A stretch of 63,274 nt of DNA from Streptomyces sp. McG3. GTDB taxonomy: Bacteria > Actinomycetota > Actinomycetes > Streptomycetales > Streptomycetaceae. Position 1 is the stretch's first letter; every line of letters begins with the position of its first letter. Location of the stretch: contig NZ_JAAXYC010000010.1 in the NCBI RefSeq assembly GCF_018619185.1, forward strand, positions 1 to 63,274. The letters are read 5' to 3'. This document shows, piece by piece, positions 1 to 6,205 of this stretch. The notes beneath the pieces are model-generated. The model did no database searches and was not told where the DNA came from. It saw only the letters and a program-made list of their open reading frames with translations. Both the position numbers and the translations under genes were made by a program.

Positions 1-120
1 AGGCGCGTACGGTCCGCGAGGCCGGCGCCGAGGGCGGTGCCGGCCCAGCCCCGGATGGAGTCGGTGGCGCTGGTGACCATGCCGCTGCGGGGGTCGACGA
101 CCCCGGCGGCGGCGATACCG
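1..120. repeat. Perfect 120-bp repeat, copy 1 (matches 1140-1259)
   Basis: Bases 1-120 are identical to 1140-1259. Base 121 differs (g against a at 1260), then six more bases match (cgaggg) before similarity ends. Copy 1 lies in the 3' part of the truncated NanE frame; copy 2 is inside the intact ROK kinase. The copies are in the same orientation and the same reading frame relative to their genes. The repeat may extend left of the window. Confidence 0.97.
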
Positions 121-521
121 GCGAGGGTGGCGACGTCGGCCATGACGAGGGCACCCGCCCCGTGCACGGCGGCGACGAGCTCGGCGAAGGTGGAGCCGTC
201 CGGGCGCGGCCGGTCGGTGGCGTCGGCGGCGACCACGGCGGCACCCGCCTCGGCGACGGCCAGGGCGTGCCGGACGGTCGGGGTGATGTACACCCCGGTG
301 TCGCCGTCCTTCCACAGGCCGATGACCGGCAGGTCCACCGCCGCCACGATCGCGGCGACGACCTCCGGTTCGTTGGCGCGGATCGCGGCGCCGCCGCCGG
401 CGGCCGCCGAGAGCGCGAGGCGGACGAGGGTGGCGGTCTCCCGCATCGGGTCCCCGGGGGGCGCCTGGCAGGAGACGATCAGCCGGCCCCGGAGTGCCGC
501 GGCGAGATTCTGTGCGTTCAT
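1..521 (-). CDS. NanE-like N-acetylmannosamine-6-P 2-epimerase, N-terminal part fused in frame to a ROK segment; runs off the window
   Basis: NanE epimerases convert ManNAc-6-P to GlcNAc-6-P in cytoplasmic sialic acid catabolism. From the ATG at 521 the product reads as NanE for about 133 residues, including VIGLWKDGDTGVYITPT and LVMADVATL. At about base 121 it switches without a frame break into GIAAAGVVDPRSG, which belongs to the neighbouring ROK kinase, and stays open to base 1. The C-terminal half of the TIM barrel is therefore missing here. The ATG overlaps the ROK stop (ATGA), so it is the last gene of the operon. The chimera could be a real recent rearrangement or an assembly junction; the sequence alone cannot tell. 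Confidence 0.72.
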   Translation of the reverse strand, partial: MNAQNLAAALRGRLIVSCQAPPGDPMRETATLVRLALSAAAGGGAAIRANEPEVVAAIVAAVDLPVIGLWKDGDTGVYITPTVRHALAVAEAGAAVVAADATDRPRPDGSTFAELVAAVHGAGALVMADVATLAGIAAAGVVDPRSGMVTSATDSIRGWAGTALGAGLADRTR

Positions 522-1462
522 CGGTGAGCTCCCGGACGGTGGAGGGGAAGGGTGGCGGTCAGGGCCGCCGCGCCCCGTACGGCGGCGTCCCCGCCGTGGA
601 GCGGGGGTTCGGGGAGAAGTCCCCGCAGGGGCGGCATCAGTTCGGCGGCGAAGGCCATCGCCAGCGCGTCGCGGTACAGCGCGCCGATCCGGGGGACTCC
701 GCCGCCGACGACGACCCGGTCGGGCCCGAGTGCGTTGGCCAGGCCGCCGAGGGCCCGGCCGGCCGCCGTCGCACCGGTGGTGATGGCCCGTACGGCCGCC
801 TGCTCGCCTGCGGCGGCCCGGGCGGCGACCGTTTCGAGCCGGTCCGGCCGGGTGCCGGTGAGCCGTGTGTAGTGGGCGGCGATGCCCGGACCGGAGGCGA
901 TGACCTCCAGGTGCCCGGTGGCGCCGCAGGTGCAGGGCAGTCCGGCCGCCTCGGCGCTGGGCAGATGGCCGAGGTGGCCGGCGATTCCGGCGGCGCCGTG
1001 CAGCATCCGGCCGTCGACGGCGAGGGCGCCGCCCACCCCCGTGCCGACGGCCGCGTACAGCAGCGAACCGTGGCCGCCGGCCAGGGCGGCGAGTTCGGGT
1101 CCCGCCGTGGCGCGCACGTCGTTGTCGCAGGCCACCGGTAGGCGCGTACGGTCCGCGAGGCCGGCGCCGAGGGCGGTGCCGGCCCAGCCCCGGATGGAGT
1201 CGGTGGCGCTGGTGACCATGCCGCTGCGGGGGTCGACGACCCCGGCGGCGGCGATACCGACGAGGGAGGCCAGGCCGTCCGGGTCGACCTCGGCCGCCGC
1301 CGCGGCGAGCGCGTCGAGCACGGCGGCGGCGCCGTCCCGGGCAGGGGTGGCCCGGGTGTGCCGGGCCAGCACCGCGCCGTCGGGGGCGAAGAGGGCCGCC
1401 GCGATCTTCGTGCCCCCGAGATCGAGGCCGATGACCACGGCTCCGGTCGTCGGCCCGGTCAT
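518..1462 (-). CDS. ROK-family sugar kinase, probable N-acetylmannosamine kinase
   Basis: This 314-residue protein has the ROK fold. An ATP phosphate loop (DLGGTKIAAAL) lies near residues 11-21, an acidic motif (CDNDVRA) follows, and a metal-binding stretch reads CTCGATGHLE. In that stretch the third cysteine of the classical CxCGxxGCxE motif is His, a variant I believe is known in actinobacterial ROK proteins. There is no N-terminal helix-turn-helix, so it is a kinase rather than a ROK repressor. The start overlaps the stop of the DapA-like remnant (ATGA) and its stop overlaps the NanE start. Between lyase and epimerase genes, phosphorylation of ManNAc is the natural role; glucokinase-like activity remains possible. 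Confidence 0.85.
   Translation of the reverse strand: MTGPTTGAVVIGLDLGGTKIAAALFAPDGAVLARHTRATPARDGAAAVLDALAAAAAEVDPDGLASLVGIAAAGVVDPRSGMVTSATDSIRGWAGTALGAGLADRTRLPVACDNDVRATAGPELAALAGGHGSLLYAAVGTGVGGALAVDGRMLHGAAGIAGHLGHLPSAEAAGLPCTCGATGHLEVIASGPGIAAHYTRLTGTRPDRLETVAARAAAGEQAAVRAITTGATAAGRALGGLANALGPDRVVVGGGVPRIGALYRDALAMAFAAELMPPLRGLLPEPPLHGGDAAVRGAAALTATLPLHRPGAHR
1140..1259. repeat. Perfect 120-bp repeat, copy 2 (inside the ROK gene)
   Basis: This is the second copy of the repeat at 1-120 and encodes the ROK segment GVVDPRSGMVTSATD through to GAGLADRTR. As it sits inside a full-length uninterrupted ROK frame, it is the likely donor and the copy at the window start the derived one. Confidence 0.95.
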
Positions 1463-1782
1463 CGGACCGGCGGCAGACCGGCGCCGCGCAGCCGCTCCGC
1501 GACGGAGGCGACGGACGTGGCGGACAGCGGGATCTGCGGGAAGGCGGTGGCGCCGCGGTCGATGACACCGAGCAGCCGCAGCGCCTCCTTGAAGGACCCG
1601 AGCGCCGACGAGCTGCGGCCCATCTCCTCGCTGGTCGAGCCGAGGGCGAAGAGGCCGTGCACTCCGCCGTCGACGAGGTGGCCGACGAGCCGGGTGAGGG
1701 AGGCCGTGTCGACCTCGCCCCGGTCGTCGAGCGGGGTGCAGACCGGCGGTACGACGCCGCGCAGCGGTGCGGTCAGGGACAT
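1459..1782 (-). pseudogene. DapA/N-acetylneuraminate lyase family gene with a large internal in-frame deletion
   Basis: The 107 residues begin like a full DHDPS/NAL enzyme (PPVCTPLDDRGEVD, then HLVDGGVHGLFALGSTSEE) and then jump to the family's C-terminus (GSFKEALRLLGVIDRG). Compared with the intact 312-residue homologue at 11879-12817, about 180-200 central residues are gone, including the catalytic Tyr and the Schiff-base Lys. It cannot be an active lyase. The frame is kept and its stop still overlaps the ROK start, so it may persist only as a translated leader. It is the first gene of the minus-strand operon, right behind the palindromic operator. Confidence 0.8.
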
Positions 1783-1857
1783 GGTGGAAGAGCTCCAGCT
1801 CGCTCGGGACGCCGGTCTTTCGCCTTTCGCCCGAAGGTGAGGACGAGACCAGGACAT

Positions 1858-1881
1858 GAGACGTAAGATGTCTTACGTCTC
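1858..1881. promoter_or_regulatory. GntR operator: 24-bp perfect palindrome
   Basis: GAGACGTAAGA and TCTTACGTCTC flank a central TG. It lies between the divergent starts of the lyase-remnant operon (1782, minus) and the GntR gene (1956, plus), where an autoregulatory FadR-type operator is expected. Its core AGACGTAAGATGTC differs by one base from the core at 5190-5203. Confidence 0.85.
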
Positions 1882-1898
1882 GGCTTACCTTAAGCCGA
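1880..1898. promoter_or_regulatory. Second inverted repeat adjoining the GntR palindrome
   Basis: TCGGCTTA, a 3-base spacer CCT, then TAAGCCGA form 8-base arms. The element overlaps the end of the 24-bp palindrome and lies 57 bp upstream of the GntR start. It may be a second operator or a promoter-associated hairpin; no function is shown. Confidence 0.5.
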
Positions 1899-1955
1899 TG
1901 CCCCGGCGGCCGGTCAAGAGGCCGCGACGGCCGACGACACCCCAGGAGGACGGTT

Positions 1956-2714
1956 GTGGCCCGCCCCACCATGGCGCAGGACATCGAGCGGAGGATCAGG
2001 GAACTGATCCTCGACCGGGCGCTCGGCCCGGGCGATCCACTGCCCACCGAACCCGAGTTGATGGAGCTGTTCGCCGCCGGGCGGGTCTCGGTGCGCGAGG
2101 CCCTCAAGGCGCTGCAGGCCATGAACGTCGTGGAGATCCGACGGGGCTTCGGAACCTTCGTCGGCTCGCTCTCGCTGACGCCCTTCGCCGAGGGCCTGGC
2201 CTTCCGGGCGGTCGTGCGGCACGGCCGGGGCGAGCCGGGGCTGCTGGAGTTGATGAGGGTGCGCGAGGCGTTGGAGACCGGACTGGTGGGCGCCGTCAGC
2301 GCGGGTATTCCCGCCGAGGACCTGGCGGTGCTGCGGAGTCTGGTCGCCACGATGGAGGCCGAGGCCGCCCGGGACGGCCGGGTCGCCCGGGCCACCGACC
2401 GCGCCTTCCATCTGGCGCTCTACGCCTCGCTCGACAACCATCTGCTCAGCGAGGTGCTGGACGCGTTCTGGGCGGCGATGGACGGGGTGCGCGCCAGCAC
2501 GGACGACGGCCACCAGGACCCCGGCGTCACCTGCGCCCAGCACGCCGCCATCGTCGCGGCGGTGGCGGCGTGCGACGGGGCCCGGGCGGCGTCGGCGATG
2601 CGCGCCCACTTCGACGGCATCCGCTCCCGTCTGGAGCGGCACCCCGCCGGGGACGGTTACGGGGTCACGGTCACCGACCGGGTGCCGGACGCCTGCTTGC
2701 CGTCGGCCTTGTAG
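1956..2714 (+). CDS. GntR-family regulator, FadR/FCD subfamily (sialic acid locus, first copy)
   Basis: This 252-residue protein has an N-terminal winged helix (residues about 5-75, with GDPLPTEPELMELF and VSVREALKALQ) followed by an all-helical FCD ligand domain (about 90-230). The GTG start is set by AGGAGG seven bases upstream. Such proteins usually repress until a sugar acid or related ligand binds. It is divergent from the kinase/epimerase operon across a perfect palindrome and probably controls both. Its 3' end overlaps the convergent sialidase gene by 58 bp. A second GntR of the same subfamily lies at 5310-6041; ligand assignment to a sialic acid or amino-sugar intermediate is inferred from neighbours. 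Confidence 0.88.
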   Translation: MARPTMAQDIERRIRELILDRALGPGDPLPTEPELMELFAAGRVSVREALKALQAMNVVEIRRGFGTFVGSLSLTPFAEGLAFRAVVRHGRGEPGLLELMRVREALETGLVGAVSAGIPAEDLAVLRSLVATMEAEAARDGRVARATDRAFHLALYASLDNHLLSEVLDAFWAAMDGVRASTDDGHQDPGVTCAQHAAIVAAVAACDGARAASAMRAHFDGIRSRLERHPAGDGYGVTVTDRVPDACLPSAL

Positions 2715-4096
2715 GTCACCGTCAGCCCGGCGGTGCCGGACGCTCCCGCCGGGATCGTGACCGGGACCTTGATGTTCGCGCCCTCGCCGGGCCGGAGCGC
2801 CGGGAACGCCACCTGCCGGGTCGTCCAGCCGCCGGGCACGGTCAGGTCGAGCGTGCCCGCGTTGCGGGTGACGTCCATCCGGTTGACGACCCGCACGGTC
2901 ACCTCGGTGGCCGTCCCCGCCTTCAGCGTGGCCGGGGGCGTGATGGTGATGTCCGCGCAGGTGCCGCCGAGCCACTTCAGGTCGAACGAGGAGTAGGTGA
3001 TGTGCCGGTAGTCGTCGCGCTCGTAGAGCAGCCCGAGCCGGCCGTCCGGCAGCCGGGTCAGCGTCGAGTAGGCGGCGCTGTCGGGGTTGACGACCTTCCG
3101 GATCGGCCAGGTCTTCCCGTTGTCGCAGGACATCTTCACGGTCAGGTTCTTCCGCGCGGTGCTGTCGGTGTTGCTGAACAGCAGCCAGGAGGCCTGAGGG
3201 TGGGAAGCGGGGACGTCCGGGGCGTACCGGATGACCGAGCCGTTGTTCGCCGGGTCGCGCAGGTCGGTGTCCTGGGTGAACGGCGTGTAGGTGACGCCGC
3301 CGTCGCTGGAGTACGCCACGGTCCGGTAGGGCGCGGAGCGGTTGTTGAGCATGATCCGGCCGTCGCTGAGTTCGACGGTCTTGTTCTCGTCGCCGCCCGG
3401 TCCGACCGGGTTGCCCGTCTTCCAGGTCGCGCCGTGGTCGTCGCTGTAGGCGCTGACGGCGTAGTTGGCGCCGTTGTTCCGGATGGCGTACTGCTGGATC
3501 AGCCGCCCCTTGTACGCACCGTGGCGCACCTGGATGCCTTCGCCGGAGGCCGCGAACATACCGGCCCAGGCGGGGTTCTTGATCTGCTTCGTGATGCGGC
3601 GGTGGGTCCAGGTGACGCCGTCGTCGTCCGAATAGCTGTAGTCGGCCTGGAGGATGTCCGGGTCGCTCTCGTCGTTGCCGGTGGCCGAGCCGAGGAAGCC
3701 CTGGTTCACGGAGCCCGCGTAGAAGACGAAGATCCTGCCGGTCGTGCGGTCCACGAGAAGGCTGGGGTCGCCGAAGCCCTTGGGGGCCGCCTCCTTGCGG
3801 ACGACCTGCTGACTCTCCCAGGTGGTGCCGCCGTCGGTGCTGCGCCGTACGACGACGCCCAGGTTGCCCGGGAGGTCGCCGAGCGTGGGGCGGGTGTCGT
3901 AGGCGGCGATCACCGTGCCCTTGACGGAGGTGGTGAGCGCGGGGATGCGGTAGTGGGGGGATCCGACGCCCTGGGTCGCGATGTCCTGGGAGGTCAGTTC
4001 GCCGGGGGCGGCGGCCGGTGCGCCGTGGGCGGTGGCGGCGGTGGTGGCCACCAGGAGCGCGGCGGACAGCATGGCGACGGTGACTCTGCGCTGCAT
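2657..4096 (-). CDS. Secreted exo-alpha-sialidase (GH33) with C-terminal NEW3-type domain
   Basis: The enzyme removes terminal sialic acids from glycans outside the cell. A Sec signal peptide covers residues 1 to about 26 (ending ATAHGA). The RIP motif is YRIPAL with Arg near residue 50. Repeated Asp boxes follow: STDGGTTW (about 86-93), SDDDGVTW, SDDHGATW, SSDGGVTY and a degenerate CDNGKTW. From about residue 385 a beta-sandwich like the NPCBM-associated NEW3 domain follows (LRPGEGANIKVPVTIPAGASG). The 479-residue length suits this architecture. It is downstream of the CE7 esterase with a 51-bp gap and probably co-transcribed from the operator-bearing promoter near 5190. Confidence 0.93.
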   Translation of the reverse strand: MQRRVTVAMLSAALLVATTAATAHGAPAAAPGELTSQDIATQGVGSPHYRIPALTTSVKGTVIAAYDTRPTLGDLPGNLGVVVRRSTDGGTTWESQQVVRKEAAPKGFGDPSLLVDRTTGRIFVFYAGSVNQGFLGSATGNDESDPDILQADYSYSDDDGVTWTHRRITKQIKNPAWAGMFAASGEGIQVRHGAYKGRLIQQYAIRNNGANYAVSAYSDDHGATWKTGNPVGPGGDENKTVELSDGRIMLNNRSAPYRTVAYSSDGGVTYTPFTQDTDLRDPANNGSVIRYAPDVPASHPQASWLLFSNTDSTARKNLTVKMSCDNGKTWPIRKVVNPDSAAYSTLTRLPDGRLGLLYERDDYRHITYSSFDLKWLGGTCADITITPPATLKAGTATEVTVRVVNRMDVTRNAGTLDLTVPGGWTTRQVAFPALRPGEGANIKVPVTIPAGASGTAGLTVTYKADGKQASGTRSVTVTP

Positions 4097-4147
4097 GAAC
4101 GATCTCTCTTCTCGTGAGGGGAGACGTGCGGACGGAGCGGTCGGCGA

Positions 4148-5146
4148 TCAGGAGCGTTCGGCCGGGAGGCCGGCGAACCGGGCGCGCACCCAGGCCAGTT
4201 GTTCGGCCCGGTGGTGTTCGGTGCCGCCCTCGTGCCCGTTGAACTCGTAGACGCGCACCTCCTTGGGGCCCGCGTAGCGGTTGTAGGCCGTGAAGCAGGT
4301 GGAGGGCGGACAGATGTCGTCCGCCATCGCGATGGAGAACAGCGCGGGGGCGGTGGCCCGGGTGGCGTGGTGGGCCCCGTCGAAGTACGACAGAGTGCGG
4401 AACACCGGCTCGACGCGGTCGCGGTGGAGCCGGAGGTACGCGGCGATCTCGGTGTACGGAGGTGTCGCGGCGATCCGCGCGGCCCGGGGGATGTTGCACA
4501 GGAACGGCACGTCCGGCATCACTCCGGCGAGCCCCGGCACGAGCCCGGCCACGGCCAGCGCGATGCCTCCGCCCTGGCTGACCCCGGTCACCACGATGCG
4601 GGCGGGGTCGACCCCGGGGTGCTCGCGCATCGCCCGGACGCAGCGGACCGCGTCGGTGAACACCCGCCGGTAGTAGTGCGTTCCGGGTCCCTCGACGCCC
4701 CGGGTCAGGAAGCCCGGCACGGTGCCGGCGGATCCGGGGTCGGTGTCGGGGGTGTCGCCGGTCGCCGAGGACCAGCCCTGGCCGCGGGTGTCCATGACCA
4801 GGTGCGCGTATCCGGCGCAGGCCCACATCAGCTGCTCGTGGGCCAGGCCCCGGCCGCGTCCGTACCCGAGGAACTCCACGACGCAGCCGAGCGGTCCGGC
4901 GGCCCCGGCGGGCATGCGCAGCCACCCCCGTACGGGACGGCCGTCGTAGCCGGGGACGCTCACGTCGTAGCAGCGGACCTGGACCAGCCCGCTGTCGACC
5001 TCGTCGAACCGGGGTTGCCGGTCCGGTGCGCCGCCGGGGCCCTTCTCGTCCAGGGTGCCGGACCAGAAGGCGTCGAACCCGTCGGGAAGCGGCAGTTCGG
5101 GCCGGTAGGCGCGGCATTCCGCGAGCGTGAGATCGGCCGACGGCAT
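4148..5146 (-). CDS. CE7-family acetyl esterase (acetylxylan esterase/cephalosporin C deacetylase fold)
   Basis: This 332-residue alpha/beta hydrolase carries the three CE7 signatures: RGQG near residue 121, the nucleophile elbow GVSQGG with Ser near 190, and NGHEGG with the catalytic His near 307. The acid Asp is probably in ADDICPP. There is no signal peptide, so it is cytoplasmic. Known family members deacetylate xylo-oligosaccharides or cephalosporin C. Directly upstream of a sialidase and behind a sialic-locus operator, an attractive inference is removal of O-acetyl groups from imported sialic acids. That substrate is unproven. Confidence 0.85.
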   Translation of the reverse strand: MPSADLTLAECRAYRPELPLPDGFDAFWSGTLDEKGPGGAPDRQPRFDEVDSGLVQVRCYDVSVPGYDGRPVRGWLRMPAGAAGPLGCVVEFLGYGRGRGLAHEQLMWACAGYAHLVMDTRGQGWSSATGDTPDTDPGSAGTVPGFLTRGVEGPGTHYYRRVFTDAVRCVRAMREHPGVDPARIVVTGVSQGGGIALAVAGLVPGLAGVMPDVPFLCNIPRAARIAATPPYTEIAAYLRLHRDRVEPVFRTLSYFDGAHHATRATAPALFSIAMADDICPPSTCFTAYNRYAGPKEVRVYEFNGHEGGTEHHRAEQLAWVRARFAGLPAERS

Positions 5147-5189
5147 GGCGGTGCCCTCCTGGAGGGGACGAGGAAAGCGACAAGACAGA

Positions 5190-5203
5190 AGACGTCAGAT
5201 GTC
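5190..5203. promoter_or_regulatory. GntR operator core upstream of the esterase-sialidase operon
   Basis: AGACGTCAGATGTC lies 44-57 bp upstream of the esterase ATG at 5146. Its reverse complement GACATCTGACGTCT occurs exactly at 6109-6122, and it differs by one base from the core of the 1858-1881 palindrome. This ties the secreted sialidase operon to the GntR regulators on either side. Confidence 0.75.
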
Positions 5204-5309
5204 CTGATGGCACACCAGACCGTAGGGAGCCGTGGGGCCGCCCGTCAAGAGCCGGGCCGCCCCACGCTCCCGCCCCGAAGGCCGGACAGCAGCAGGGCGA
5301 AGGCCGCGA

Positions 5310-6041
5310 TCAGCCCTCGCCCTCACCTCGCGCCCTGGCCTCCGCGATCCGGCGCCTGACCGGGGCGTAGTGCTCGCCGAGGGCCTTCAGGAACGCGGTG
5401 ACGTCGCCCGCGCGGGCCGCGTCCACGATGTTCTGGTGGGCGGCGACGGTCGCGGCCTCGTCGGCGTGCGTGAACCCCCGCAGATGCGGCGCGACGATGA
5501 CGTAGACGTCCCAGAAGGCCATCGAGAGCTGACCGATCAGGTCGTTGCCGAGCGGCGCCACGAGCAGCGCGTGGAAGGCCCGGTCCGCCGCGACAAAACC
5601 GTGCCCGTCGCCCACACCGGTCTCGCGCATGGTCGCCACCAGGCTGTCCAGCCGGTCCAGCTCCTCGGCGTCCAGCGAGGAGATGATCCGGTCGGCCATG
5701 CCCCGCTCGAAGAGCTCGCGCACGTCGACGAGGTCGGCCATCACCTGGAAGTCGTCGTCGGGCGAGAGCAGACCCCGGAAGGTGAGGCTCTCCACCAGCG
5801 CCGACAGGCTCAGCCGGCCGACGTACGTCCCGTGGCCGTGACGGACCTCGACGATGTCGAGGGCGGCGAGGATCTTGACGGCCTCCCGGACGCTGGAGCG
5901 GCTGGCGCCGAGCGCCTCGCACAGGGCCGGTTCCGTCGGCAACGGGTCCCCCGGGCGCAGCCGTTCGTCGAGGATGTACCGCTTGATGCCCTCCACGACC
6001 TCCTGCCGCAACAGGGTGCGACCGGGTCTCGCGCCGGACAT
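5310..6041 (-). CDS. GntR-family regulator, FadR/FCD subfamily (sialic acid locus, second copy)
   Basis: This 243-residue protein has the same layout as the first GntR: a winged helix (LRPGDPLPTEPALCEALG, then SSVREAVKIL, residues about 10-75) and an FCD domain (about 90-225; ADRAFHALLVAPLGND). The ATG at 6041 follows a GGGAG element. It is divergent from the ABC importer operon across an inverted repeat (6103-6127) and is the likely controller of the importer and intact lyase. Its operator core also occurs upstream of the esterase/sialidase operon, so it may control that too. Whether the two GntR proteins compete or respond to different ligands cannot be read from sequence. Confidence 0.88.
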   Translation of the reverse strand: MSGARPGRTLLRQEVVEGIKRYILDERLRPGDPLPTEPALCEALGASRSSVREAVKILAALDIVEVRHGHGTYVGRLSLSALVESLTFRGLLSPDDDFQVMADLVDVRELFERGMADRIISSLDAEELDRLDSLVATMRETGVGDGHGFVAADRAFHALLVAPLGNDLIGQLSMAFWDVYVIVAPHLRGFTHADEAATVAAHQNIVDAARAGDVTAFLKALGEHYAPVRRRIAEARARGEGEG

Positions 6042-6102
6042 AGGTGAACTCCCCACCTCTTGACCCCTCTCGATTGTCAAGCTACGTTCCCACGCTATCA
6101 AG

Positions 6103-6127
6103 GCATCAGACATCTGACGTCTGATGC
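6103..6127. promoter_or_regulatory. GntR operator between the second GntR gene and the importer operon
   Basis: Arms GCATCAGAC and GTCTGATGC flank a 7-base spacer ATCTGAC. Inside lies GACATCTGACGTCT, the exact reverse complement of the site at 5190-5203. It is 62 bp from the GntR start (minus) and 79 bp from the binding-protein start (plus), well placed to regulate both. Confidence 0.85.
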
Positions 6128-6205
6128 TCACGCCGACCAGGCGTCCCGATAGCCTTCGAAAATCCGTTCTCCACCCATTCCTCACCAACGTCCCTTGGAG
6201 GACCC

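Noticed and set aside
1140..1259. Insertion-sequence or terminal-repeat explanation for the 120-bp duplication
   Set aside because: The repeat is plain ROK coding sequence without inverted ends, transposase or target duplication, so recombination or assembly is more likely.
518..5213. Very long overlapping open frames on either strand (for example 1914-5213 minus and 1856-4117 plus)
   Set aside because: They are out-of-frame products of high-GC coding DNA: Arg/Gly/Pro-rich, without recognisable domains, and contradicted by well-supported genes in other frames.
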